Shown: piece by piece, positions 7,988 through 15,985 of the stretch
Layout: each line of letters starts with the position of its first letter
Position numbering within the stretch: position 1 is the first letter of the stretch
NCBI GenBank assembly: GCA_026417625.1
Contig: JAOACW010000006.1
Span: 1 to 64,000, forward strand
DNA from: Syntrophales bacterium
GTDB taxonomy: Bacteria > Desulfobacterota > Syntrophia > Syntrophales > UBA8958
Reading direction: 5' to 3'
DNA: 64,000 nucleotides
Made by a program: the position numbers and the translations under genes
The notes under the pieces: model-generated
What the model was told of the DNA's origin: nothing
Database searches by the model: none
The model's input: the letters and a program-made list of their open reading frames with translations, nothing else

Positions 7988-8914
7988 TTGCCAAGGGTCT
8001 CTTCTGCTCTCATTAAAGCATCGATCTGTGGTTTACTGCTATTTTTTTCGGCCACCCGCAGTGTTGCATTCACAATTCCCATCTTTGATCTACCCAAGGA
8101 TTTACATTTATGTGGGGAGAGGGTCCCTCTGGAACGACCCGACGTGTGGGAGCAACTTGATCAGGCTTTTATATCTTCCATATACAATACAAGTCAGGTG
8201 ATATTATGGATCAAAAGGGCGAACCGTTACTTTCCTTATGTTGAGAAACGGTTGAAAGAACGAAGTTTGCCTGATGATCTCAAGTATGTACTCGTTGTGG
8301 AGAGTTCTTTTAAGACCTATGCGATTTCATCGGCAAAGGCTGTGGGACCCTGGCAGTTTGTTTTGCCTACAGCTAAAAAGTATGGGCTCCGTGTGGATGC
8401 GTGGATTGACGAGCGTTACAATTTTGAAAAAGCTACCGAAGCGGCACTCAATTATTTAAGCGATCTGTATCAGATGTATGGTAACTGGAGTCTTGCCATT
8501 GCGGCATACAATTGTGGAGAACACAAAGTATCAGATAGGGTTAAGCTCCAGCAAACTACCAGTTTTTATGACACAGATTTACCTCTGGAAACTGAGGCCT
8601 ACATATTTAGAATTTTGGCGGCAAAGATAATACTCACTCATCCTGAGGCTTATGGTTATAGGGTGCCTGTGCATAAAAAATACCCAGTTCAAACCTTCGA
8701 TGAAGTAGAGATAAATTTGTCTCATAAAACGCCGGTAGTTCTTATTGCCCGAGCGGCAGGAACGACTTATAAGATGGTAAAGGAGATGAATCCGGAAATT
8801 CTCAAAGATGAACTTCCTCCAGGTACATTCAAACTTCGGATCCCGAAGGGTAAAGGTCTCCAGTTTCATGACAAGTTGTCCCAAGAGCTCACTAGTAATA
8901 AGTTAAGAAAATAG
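7988..8914 (+). CDS. lytic transglycosylase, MltD-like
   Basis: This secreted murein lyase cleaves the MurNAc-GlcNAc bond. A signal peptide spans about 1-28. The SLT domain shows the catalytic Glu in LVVESSFKTYAISSAKAVGPWQF, where ES and the GPWQF motif are hallmarks, followed by NLSDLY-type helices and AIAAYNCGE. The C-terminal 60 residues (VVLIARAAGTTYKMVKEMNPEI..LRIPKG) resemble a degenerate LysM. Length 308. The start is a TTG at 7988, 4 bases after the lipoprotein stop, so the two envelope genes probably share a transcript. Confidence 0.9.
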   Translation: MPRVSSALIKASICGLLLFFSATRSVAFTIPIFDLPKDLHLCGERVPLERPDVWEQLDQAFISSIYNTSQVILWIKRANRYFPYVEKRLKERSLPDDLKYVLVVESSFKTYAISSAKAVGPWQFVLPTAKKYGLRVDAWIDERYNFEKATEAALNYLSDLYQMYGNWSLAIAAYNCGEHKVSDRVKLQQTTSFYDTDLPLETEAYIFRILAAKIILTHPEAYGYRVPVHKKYPVQTFDEVEINLSHKTPVVLIARAAGTTYKMVKEMNPEILKDELPPGTFKLRIPKGKGLQFHDKLSQELTSNKLRK

Positions 8915-8936
8915 ATTTCATCAGAAAAGTTTTGTT

Positions 8937-9866
8937 GTGGCAAAAATTAAAGTTGGAATCAGTGCCTGTCTTGTTGGGAAGAAAGTTCGTTACGATGGGA
9001 GCCACCATTGGGATACGTACATAACTACCGTTTTGGGTAGGTTTTTTGATTGGGTTCCCGTTTGTCCAGAGGTAGAATATGGATTAACGGTCCCCCGTGA
9101 ACCGATGCGTTTGGAAGGAGATCCAGAATGCCCGCATTTAGTTACAGTCTACACTCGCATTGAACACACGGAGGGGATGAAGCGTTGGGCCGCGGAAAGG
9201 ATAAATGAATTAGCAGAAGAGGATATATGTGGCTTTGTTTTCAAAAGTGGATCACCAAGCTCTGGGCTTAGGAACGTAAAAGTTTACGGTCCTTCAGGTA
9301 GGTATGTTAAGGCAGGCATTGGCGTATTTGCTCGCGTTATTGTGGATAATTTTCGTTTTCTACCCTTAGAGGAAGATATTGGTCTTCATGATCCCGAATC
9401 TGTAGAAGGTTTTATAAGGCGTGTCCAAGTGTATCATCGATGGAAATCTCTACAGGTTGAACGGGGAGAGTTAAAAGAGTTTCACGATAAACACAGACTA
9501 TTGATAATGGCGCACAGTCCGCACCACCTGCATAAGCTGGATGAACTTGTCAATGAACCGGGATTGCACATTGATGAAAAGCTAAACCTCTATTTTCCAA
9601 TCTTAATGGAGGGTTTATCTTTAAAAGCTACAAGGAGAAAACATGGAAAAGTTTTATTAAGTGCTTTCAACCGCCTGAAAATCTTTTTAAACGAGGCGCA
9701 GGCGAAAGATATCCTTTTGTGCATTGAAGGTTACCGAAAGAAATTATATCCTTTGATCGTTCCACGTGCAGTGGTTGCCCATTATGCGAGAATATTCGGT
9801 GTAAATGATCTTCTGACGCAGGTTTACTTTAATGTTTCGGCAGAGGGGGGCGTATATGAATCTTAG
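8937..9866 (+). CDS. DUF523-DUF1722 fusion protein
   Basis: This is a 309-residue two-domain protein. The N-terminal half (ISACLVGKKVRYDG, CPEVEYGLTVPREPMRL, GFVFKSGSPSSGL) is DUF523. The C-terminal half (FHDKHRLLIMAHSP..LHKLDELV) is DUF1722, as in E. coli YbgA. Function is unknown; DUF523 proteins carry conserved Cys (here C10 and C47) and are suspected to act in sulfur or nucleotide chemistry. The start is a GTG at 8937. It overlaps the following acetyltransferase gene by 11 bases. Confidence 0.88.
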   Translation: MAKIKVGISACLVGKKVRYDGSHHWDTYITTVLGRFFDWVPVCPEVEYGLTVPREPMRLEGDPECPHLVTVYTRIEHTEGMKRWAAERINELAEEDICGFVFKSGSPSSGLRNVKVYGPSGRYVKAGIGVFARVIVDNFRFLPLEEDIGLHDPESVEGFIRRVQVYHRWKSLQVERGELKEFHDKHRLLIMAHSPHHLHKLDELVNEPGLHIDEKLNLYFPILMEGLSLKATRRKHGKVLLSAFNRLKIFLNEAQAKDILLCIEGYRKKLYPLIVPRAVVAHYARIFGVNDLLTQVYFNVSAEGGVYES

Positions 9867-10278
9867 GATACAAGAGAACTGTGAAGGTATCAATTGGGAT
9901 GAGGTTAGGGAATGCTTAAAAAGAGCTGGTTTGGGATATCATCGTCCTGAGTCTCATCAAAAAGCCTTTGAAAACAGTTACGCTGTAGTTTTTGTTTTTT
10001 ACGGTGAATCACTCGTGGGATTGGGGAGGGCCATCTCCGATGGTGTATATCAGGCGGCTATTTACGATGTTGCAGTTGTACCGGAATTCCAGGGACGGGG
10101 CATTGGAACAGAGATTATGGAACGGATTTTAAAAAAAATAAGTCATTGTAATGTTATACTCTACGCAAACATAGGCAAAGAAGGGTTCTACACCCGTTGG
10201 GGGTTTCGTCCGTTGAGGACAGCTATGGCGAGATTTTTACGTCCCGAAATTATGGAGCAAAAGGGTTTTATAGGTTAA
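9856..10278 (+). CDS. GNAT-family N-acetyltransferase
   Basis: This 140-residue protein has the acetyl-CoA-binding signature AVVPEFQGRGIGTEIMERI at the centre of the GNAT fold, preceded by the DVAV strand and followed by a YTRWGF segment typical of the fold's end. The ATG at 9856 follows a GAGGGGGG tract at about 8 bases and lies inside the end of the DUF523 gene (11-base overlap), indicating coupled translation. Substrate is unknown. Confidence 0.88.
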   Translation: MNLRIQENCEGINWDEVRECLKRAGLGYHRPESHQKAFENSYAVVFVFYGESLVGLGRAISDGVYQAAIYDVAVVPEFQGRGIGTEIMERILKKISHCNVILYANIGKEGFYTRWGFRPLRTAMARFLRPEIMEQKGFIG

Positions 10279-10289
10279 TGGGAAACTGG

Positions 10290-11129
10290 TTATCGTGTCA
10301 AAAGGACAGCACAGGGGCTGTGGCGAATCACATAGGAAGTAGTGCTACCCCCTAAAAGTTCTCTTAGGCGGTTGTGCCCATAAGCTCCCATAATTAGTAA
10401 TTCCACAGATCCTTCGTGAAGGAAGTTAACGATTTCTTTTTCTTCTTTACCTCTCAGCACAATGGTTTCGTTATCAACATTGAGGTCTTCAAGATACCGC
10501 TCAATCTTTGATGATAGTTCATAAGCCCAACTATCGTTGTTACTAACGATAATTGTGGTTAAAGGCCAGGATCCCTTCTCAGATAAAAATGCAGCAATTT
10601 TAAGGGCATGATCAGCCGGTGGGCTTCCGTCGTATGCGAGGGCTATGCTTTCAATTTCTATAAAATTTTTGGGTGTAACCATCACGGGTTTTCCCGCTTT
10701 GCGCACAACATATTCCGTGGTTGATCCTACAATGCCTCCTATGGTTACGTGAGAGTGTTCCCCCCTTTTGGCCATAACAATTAAGTCTGTAGATTTTGCC
10801 TCTTCAATGATGGTTTCACCAACAATTCCGTATACCTTTTTTGTGACAAATGATAGACCTGAATCGTAGCAGCGATCCTCGAAAGATTTAAGAATGTTAT
10901 CTGCCTTCTTTTCCAGTTCTCTTTCTATGGCAGGAAACAAGTCTGCACAGGGGGGTAGGCCGATAGGTCCTGTAACATCTGTAATTATGGGTCCCTGTAT
11001 CAAACGGAGGTCTAACACATGGATGCCAACTAAGGACGCTTTTAGTTTTTTTGCCACATAAATTCCGTAGTCTATGGCTGTTCTTCCATGTTCAGATCCA
11101 TCGGTAGGAATAAGAATAGTTTTTATCAT
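10290..11129 (-). CDS. tandem universal stress protein
   Basis: This 279-residue cytoplasmic protein has two Usp domains. The first begins KTILIPTDGSEHGRTAIDYGI and ends with G.VGSTTEYVVRKAGKPVMV; the second contains IALAYDGSPPADHALKIA and ends MGAYGHNRLRELLGGSTTSY with PCAVLL. The G-x2-G-x9-GS/T pattern in both suggests ATP binding. It converges with the acetyltransferase gene and overlaps the upstream MORN-repeat gene by 4 bases (ATGA). Confidence 0.92.
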   Translation of the reverse strand: MIKTILIPTDGSEHGRTAIDYGIYVAKKLKASLVGIHVLDLRLIQGPIITDVTGPIGLPPCADLFPAIERELEKKADNILKSFEDRCYDSGLSFVTKKVYGIVGETIIEEAKSTDLIVMAKRGEHSHVTIGGIVGSTTEYVVRKAGKPVMVTPKNFIEIESIALAYDGSPPADHALKIAAFLSEKGSWPLTTIIVSNNDSWAYELSSKIERYLEDLNVDNETIVLRGKEEKEIVNFLHEGSVELLIMGAYGHNRLRELLGGSTTSYVIRHSPCAVLLTR

Positions 11130-11833
11130 TTCCTGGGAATCTCTTTCTGAGGTTCATCCTCTATGTTGAAGTTATTAAGATCCCTGAGAAGGTTGTCTGC
11201 AAGGGCGTTTCGTTCCCTAATCTCCTCCTCATCAGGGTCTTTTGGGTAATTGTTAAGCTCGGTGGCTTTGATTTCGTTTCCCTGTTCATCAAAACAACGA
11301 AATGATCCAACCAGTTTGCCCTTCCGGTATAAAGCTTGCTCTTTTATACGTCCGTTTTTGTAGAAGGCCACGTACTCACCATCTCTGCGATCATTTATGA
11401 AGGACCCCTTTTCTTTAAGCTGGCCATTTTTGTAGTACGATACATAGTCTCCGTGGAATTTGCCATTTACGAAATGTTCTTCCTCTTTTAACTGGCCATT
11501 TTTGTAATAAAGACGGTATGTGCCATCAAGTAAGCCATCCTCGTTGTAATATTCCTCTTCCCTGATCTGTCCATTTTCATAGTAGCTTACATACGGACCA
11601 ACGAGCCTATCATTTTTAAAAAAGCCTTTTTCTCTAAGTTTGCCGTCGGGATAGTAAGATTCAGCCTCACCCTCTTTCAAACCATTGCGAAAGAAAAGTT
11701 TAACCATGATCTGACCGTTTCCGTAATAAGAATTGTACTCACCTTCCCGTTTGCCGTTTAGGGTAAAGAAACGTTCAACGAGTTGCCCTTTCTCGTTGTA
11801 TGTAAGATGTTCTTTCAGTTTGGCTTCTGTAAT
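11126..11833 (-). CDS. MORN/YwqK-type repeat protein, non-canonical start
   Basis: This protein is built of about eight tandem repeats of roughly 23 residues with the pattern YY.NGQ.KEE..F..G...G.Y, the MORN_2/YwqK type, and a charged tail. The first ATG in frame (11707) gives 193 residues, but the repeats continue in frame upstream for another 42 codons, up to a TAG at 11837-11839. AGGAGG sits at 11845-11850, and the only start-like codon after it is ATT at 11831-11833, 11 bases away. The coordinates assume that ATT start (235 residues). It is 4-base-overlapped with the Usp gene. Function is unknown; it may bind membranes or other proteins. Confidence 0.7.
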   Translation of the reverse strand: MTEAKLKEHLTYNEKGQLVERFFTLNGKREGEYNSYYGNGQIMVKLFFRNGLKEGEAESYYPDGKLREKGFFKNDRLVGPYVSYYENGQIREEEYYNEDGLLDGTYRLYYKNGQLKEEEHFVNGKFHGDYVSYYKNGQLKEKGSFINDRRDGEYVAFYKNGRIKEQALYRKGKLVGSFRCFDEQGNEIKATELNNYPKDPDEEEIRERNALADNLLRDLNNFNIEDEPQKEIPRK

Positions 11834-11850
11834 AACCTAGCTAACCTCCT

Positions 11851-13137
11851 TATTTTATTAAGGTTGAATCATTATGACTGTAACTCTTTTGCTTGTCAAT
11901 CTTCATTTTTCCTAAAATGTATAACTACATCGGTTCAGAGAAGGAGATGGATCTCTTAGGCAGAAGAAAGCTATGGTAGATGAGGCGTACACAACCAGTG
12001 AATAACATATTTTCTGCCTCGTCTTGCCAAATTACGAGAAGACCTGTGAGAACCCATGATAGATTAATTATCGCCTTAAAGAGTAACAAGTGCTGATTTT
12101 CTGATGTTTTTGGGTTTCACTGCTATAAGGGTGAATATGTTCTCCATGGATATTTGTCATCGGATGTACACGCAACAGGTGGTATAAAATCAGACATAGT
12201 GAAGGATCTTTAAGGTTCTACCGACGGAATATCCGTTTGGTAAGATGGATAGATTGTCCTATATGATTCAGTGGTTCTGTGTTAATGGGCTTGCCTGTAT
12301 ATTTTTTGCCCGTATGGTCCCATATAGCAGCCCTGAATCAATATGTTTGTTTTTCATGTCGAGTTTAAATTTGTGTTTGATATTATCCCCCCGTGATGCC
12401 ACCTGTGAGGAAGGATTTTTATGGTTTTCCTTTCAGAATTATTTGAAATTGCTTTTTCGCCTTCACCTTTTGGGAAGGGTGACTTTACAGCAGCTTTCAC
12501 CAACCGTTTGGTAGTCATATAGGATTTGTCTTTTACTGTTTTATTCGCTTTCACGTAACCACAAAGTTGCAAAAAGTTGTTGAACAGTTATCACCGTATT
12601 GAAAAAGGGCTGACTCTGAGGGAGAAGACGCATAATATATTGTGAGTGTAAGTGAGAATGATTTTTTAAACTGCTCCGTCTACTGGTGTAAATGCGCGAA
12701 GAGGAGCGGATCGAAGTGCGGGAAAATAAATTTAGAAAAGATTACGGGTTACTATAAAGTCTCGACGGCGAGGTGATGTATCGTGGGCAGTTATCTTGTT
12801 TGATCACAGAAGAAATGATCGATCCTATGGATTACCCAAGTTGTCTCTTAGGGATAGATCGTCATCTTGGTTTAATATGGTCGAATTCCCACCTGTTCGG
12901 ATCCTCTTTAAGTCGGAGAATGTACTTGCCTACGTTTCAGGTTTAATTACAGGTACTGAGATCTTTTGAAGCAGCTGGAGGGTGAAAGTGAAATGTTCTT
13001 TGCGGTGAGAGGCATGGAACCTTGCCGCAATTTGTTTTTTTGGTGTCCCATCATTTGCACTTTTTGTTGATTTTGTGCGAAGTAATGTCCTTCTAGTGTT
13101 GTATGGGTGGGATTTTATTATAAAGATGGGCAACTTA
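11851..13137. other. 1.3-kb stretch with no supportable gene
   Basis: Six-frame inspection shows only short open frames (89, 72 and 67 codons at most) with no ribosome sites and no recognisable protein pattern. There are frequent stops in all frames, no RNA gene fold that I recognise, no terminal inverted repeats and no transposase remnant. It may be decayed sequence. Confidence 0.6.
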
Positions 13138-13827
13138 TCACAAATGTCTTTTCAATAGTACGTAAGTTGCACCTGCGCCTCCATCACAAGAACGGGCACT
13201 TGCAAAGGCGAATACCCATTTTTTCCAAGGCCCACTGGTAAGCCATTCGACTACCTTTCTTTTCAGTATGGGTTCACCCGGTGATGAAAGTCCGCGTCCG
13301 TGAATGATAAGAACACCGAATTCGCCCCTTTTTATTACGCTGCGCATGAAGTTGTCGAATGCTTCTTTAGCTCTGTTCACCGTTAGACCATGGAGGTCAA
13401 TGTGGGATTTTATGGAAAACTCACCCATGTGAAGGCGCCTTGCGTATTCTGCATGAACGTTTTTCCCGGTACCTTCTATATATTCAGGTGTTAAGGAAAC
13501 AATAAAACCTTCACCTGTTTCCACTAATCTTTTTAGCTTTTCCATAACCTCTTTGCTCTCGTCCTTTTTTACCAAGAGTGGTGGACATTTTCGTTGGGTG
13601 ATGACAATCTTTTCTTTGTCCCGTGTTATTGGTTTTACATCAACCATGGCGTTACGAAATATTTCAGCTTCCTGTTGTTGATCGGAGACCTCAATATCTT
13701 CCCTGTGTGTTAATGCGGGATCCGTCTGGGATGTTCGCCTTATAATTGGAAGTGGGAGTTTGGCGAAAGGTTTGAACAGGAGCTGGTTGTCATCCCGAAT
13801 ATTACCGCGAGAACAATGCCTCTTCAT
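13138..13827 (-). CDS. Smr-domain protein
   Basis: This 229-residue protein has a C-terminal Smr domain, the small MutS-related nuclease domain. It shows the family's DLHG motif (HIDLHGLTVNRA, about residues 142-153), the LIIHGRG motif and the terminal GGAGATYVLL segment. Smr domains nick or resolve DNA or cleave RNA. The N-terminal 110 residues are basic and contain no domain that I recognise. It starts 3 bases after the stop of the Cas6-like gene, so both are very likely on one transcript. Confidence 0.9.
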   Translation of the reverse strand: MKRHCSRGNIRDDNQLLFKPFAKLPLPIIRRTSQTDPALTHREDIEVSDQQQEAEIFRNAMVDVKPITRDKEKIVITQRKCPPLLVKKDESKEVMEKLKRLVETGEGFIVSLTPEYIEGTGKNVHAEYARRLHMGEFSIKSHIDLHGLTVNRAKEAFDNFMRSVIKRGEFGVLIIHGRGLSSPGEPILKRKVVEWLTSGPWKKWVFAFASARSCDGGAGATYVLLKRHL

Positions 13828-13830
13828 GTT

Positions 13831-14742
13831 TTAGTCCCTCCCGAGCAGTTCCATTTTTCCCATACCAATATGGGTGTAATTGCCTATGTGTGTCTTCGTG
13901 CCGCATTCCAAGAGGGGTATAAAAAGAGCCGGAACGTGACCGTAAGTAATTACTCCTACGATGCCCCTTTCTTTGCCTGTGCCGAGAGGTTGGTGAGCAA
14001 AATGTAAATCACTAGATATAGTAAAGGCTCGTCGGGCAGCAGCGCGGAGGTTGCTCAGGTCTAATGGAATTTCTCCGGTCCCGAAGGTTCTAAATAGAGA
14101 TCCTAGTCTTTTAAACACAACGGCTATCAGTTTTTCAAATGGTAATTCCCTTTTTATTTCATTTGTAAAGAGAGGTGTTCTGAATTTTACTGCGACTCTA
14201 TTGAAAGATGTTTCGCGGACTTGTTGGAAAGAGCGAAGAAATTCCTTTTTTAGATCAATCCATATGTCGCCTTCGATGTTTTTTCCCTTGAGGAGCACGT
14301 CAGAGGCACAACTTTCGTATTGCACATCGACCACCACAAAGCGAGCTTTATCTCCATTTGGATTTTTACCTGCACCTATGTATCCCATCTCTTCCACTAC
14401 CTTAGCGAAGTGGGTGAATGATTCATTTGCTTTTCCGAATAGTATCAGTTTTATGAAAAATAGTGATTCTTTTGAGATAATGCCGTTCGGTGTTTCTGGA
14501 GGTTCTAGAACAAACGGTAGGGGATCTTCATTGAAACGTTTTTTGCTGCGGTTTTCTTGAACAAATTGAGGGAAGAGACAGCGTCTATTTATGGAGCAGA
14601 TTTTGCAGTTTTTTTCTCTTGTGGCGCATACCACCTTTTTCAGAGCTGGTATGAATATTCTTATGAACTCGTAGCCAGGCCATGTACGAAAGTGAGCCTC
14701 GTCGATAAACCGGCATTTGAAAAGGTAACTTCCGTATAGCAT
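13831..14742 (-). CDS. orphan Cas6-like RAMP endoribonuclease
   Basis: This 303-residue protein resembles the CRISPR pre-crRNA processing RAMP proteins of the Cas6 family. The pattern is an N-terminal basic helix, then PFVLEPP (about 76-82), then FIKLILFGKANESFTHFAKVVEEMGYIGAG, and a C-terminal GIVGVITYGHVPALFIPLLECG..THIGNYTHIGMGKMEL, where the Gly-rich end is the Cas6 signature. Cysteines 39, 46, 49 and 55 form C-x6-C-x2-C-x5-C, the spacing of the endonuclease III iron-sulfur loop. No cas genes or repeats lie in the window. It sits in an operon with DUF2784 and Smr genes. Family call fairly sure; activity unknown. Confidence 0.8.
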   Translation of the reverse strand: MLYGSYLFKCRFIDEAHFRTWPGYEFIRIFIPALKKVVCATREKNCKICSINRRCLFPQFVQENRSKKRFNEDPLPFVLEPPETPNGIISKESLFFIKLILFGKANESFTHFAKVVEEMGYIGAGKNPNGDKARFVVVDVQYESCASDVLLKGKNIEGDIWIDLKKEFLRSFQQVRETSFNRVAVKFRTPLFTNEIKRELPFEKLIAVVFKRLGSLFRTFGTGEIPLDLSNLRAAARRAFTISSDLHFAHQPLGTGKERGIVGVITYGHVPALFIPLLECGTKTHIGNYTHIGMGKMELLGRD

Positions 14743-14747
14743 AGCAT

Positions 14748-15146
14748 TCAGGGTTTTTGCTCTGTTTTTAGAATTTTTTTTCGGAATACGATGAAGTAGA
14801 GAATGACATTAATGATGGCTGCTGCGCTGCCTAGCAGTATTTGGTGGAACCTTGTAAGTCCAGTGGGGTATATGATGGAAGTGAGATAATGGTTTATAAA
14901 GTCAGTGTTGTATGTGTTAAGTCCTGCTTTATACCTGAGCGTGTTTTCCCACACGGTTAACGGACAAATCCATCCTGTAAGTTCAACGGTGACGCCCCAG
15001 ATCAGCGCTGGAATGTGCAGCCATATCCACCAACGGCTGTATAGAGCGAGTAAGCTTCCCAGGAGTACAAATAAGATGTATAGTGCATGTAAGACGAGTA
15101 AAGTATTCGCAAGGAACGTGTATAATGAAACTGTGTAAGCATCCAT
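14748..15146 (-). CDS. DUF2784 membrane protein
   Basis: This 132-residue protein has four likely membrane helices (about residues 5-35, 40-62, 85-95 weak and 100-122). The N-terminal helix with LLVLHALYILFVLLG and the middle IWLHIPALIWGVTVELTGWICPLTVWEN are the DUF2784 signature. Function is unknown. It is the first gene of the operon and ends 5 bases before the Cas6-like gene. Confidence 0.85.
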   Translation of the reverse strand: MDAYTVSLYTFLANTLLVLHALYILFVLLGSLLALYSRWWIWLHIPALIWGVTVELTGWICPLTVWENTLRYKAGLNTYNTDFINHYLTSIIYPTGLTRFHQILLGSAAAIINVILYFIVFRKKILKTEQKP

Positions 15147-15270
15147 ACATCTGCCTTATGTGTACTTCTTATGTATTTACAAAATAATACATTGCAAAGG
15201 AAGTCAAAGCAACACATAAATATAAATAGGTTAAATCAGTGGCGATGAGTATTGAGGTGAATTAGGTTTA

Positions 15271-15903
15271 ATGAATCTATTCGATTACTGGGGAATTTTT
15301 GCAAATATTTACGATGAGGGTGCGGATTACGTTGTAGGAAAGGAGCTTAGACTTTCGATTTATCAAAGGTTATCTCAGCGAAGGGAATTGGGAGTTGTGC
15401 TTGATCTGGGTTGTGGAACTGGTTACTATACTTCAGCGATTGTCAATAATAGTGAATTCGTGGTAGCATCAGATCTTTCTTTCCCCATGCTCCAGGTGGC
15501 GAGGAAGCGTTTTAACGAGGGGGAAGGGATTTTTTTCTGCATATTGAATGCTTCTAGAACCCCTTTTAAAGATTCTCAGTTTGACACAGTTATAGCTGCA
15601 AATTTGTTGAATACAGTTCAGAATCCCATAGAGGTCTTAAATGAATGTTACCGCATTCTTCGGCCTGGGGGATGGTTCATAGTAATTGTGTATACAGATT
15701 TTGGAATGGTGCTTTCAGCGAGAGTTGAGACGGCCTTACGTTATATGAATGTGTTTGGTCTTCCACCTCCATGGGGTTTGAGAAACTTTAAGCCTGAAGT
15801 ATTAGAAGGAATGGTTAAAGCTTCAGGTTTTCTGGTGGATGATTTAGTGCTCCTGGGAAAAGGGCCATTTGGGATTTTTGTAGAGGCGAGAAAACATGTT
15901 TGA
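15271..15903 (+). CDS. class I SAM-dependent methyltransferase
   Basis: This 210-residue cytoplasmic enzyme has a methyltransferase-11 type fold. Motif I is VLDLGCGTGYY (about residues 49-59), the acidic residue after strand 2 is ASDLS, FDTVIAANLLNTV is motif II and LRPGGWFIVIV is motif III. Substrate is not predictable. A weak GGTTTA precedes the ATG at 15271. It stands alone upstream of the dehydrogenase gene. Confidence 0.9.
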   Translation: MNLFDYWGIFANIYDEGADYVVGKELRLSIYQRLSQRRELGVVLDLGCGTGYYTSAIVNNSEFVVASDLSFPMLQVARKRFNEGEGIFFCILNASRTPFKDSQFDTVIAANLLNTVQNPIEVLNECYRILRPGGWFIVIVYTDFGMVLSARVETALRYMNVFGLPPPWGLRNFKPEVLEGMVKASGFLVDDLVLLGKGPFGIFVEARKHV

Positions 15904-15950
15904 TTTACTTTGAAGAAGATGTATGGAGCTTAAGTGTAAATCATAATTAT

Positions 15951-15979
15951 TTGACCTCGTAACTCTTTTTAGTTATGGA
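15951..15979 (+). promoter_or_regulatory. promoter placing +1 on the start codon at 15986
   Basis: TTGACC at 15951-15956 and TATGGA at 15974-15979 are 17 bases apart. The ATG of the dehydrogenase begins 6 bases after the -10, so RNA would start at or next to the start codon. No ribosome site precedes the ATG. Confidence 0.5.
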
Positions 15980-15985
15980 AGGCCC

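Noticed and set aside
12245-12514. 89-codon ORF on the plus strand
   Set aside because: No ribosome site, random-looking hydrophobic and Cys-rich composition, no family resemblance.
12930-13133. 67-codon minus-strand ORF starting with TTG just after the Smr gene
   Set aside because: Basic low-information sequence, no ribosome site; most likely chance.
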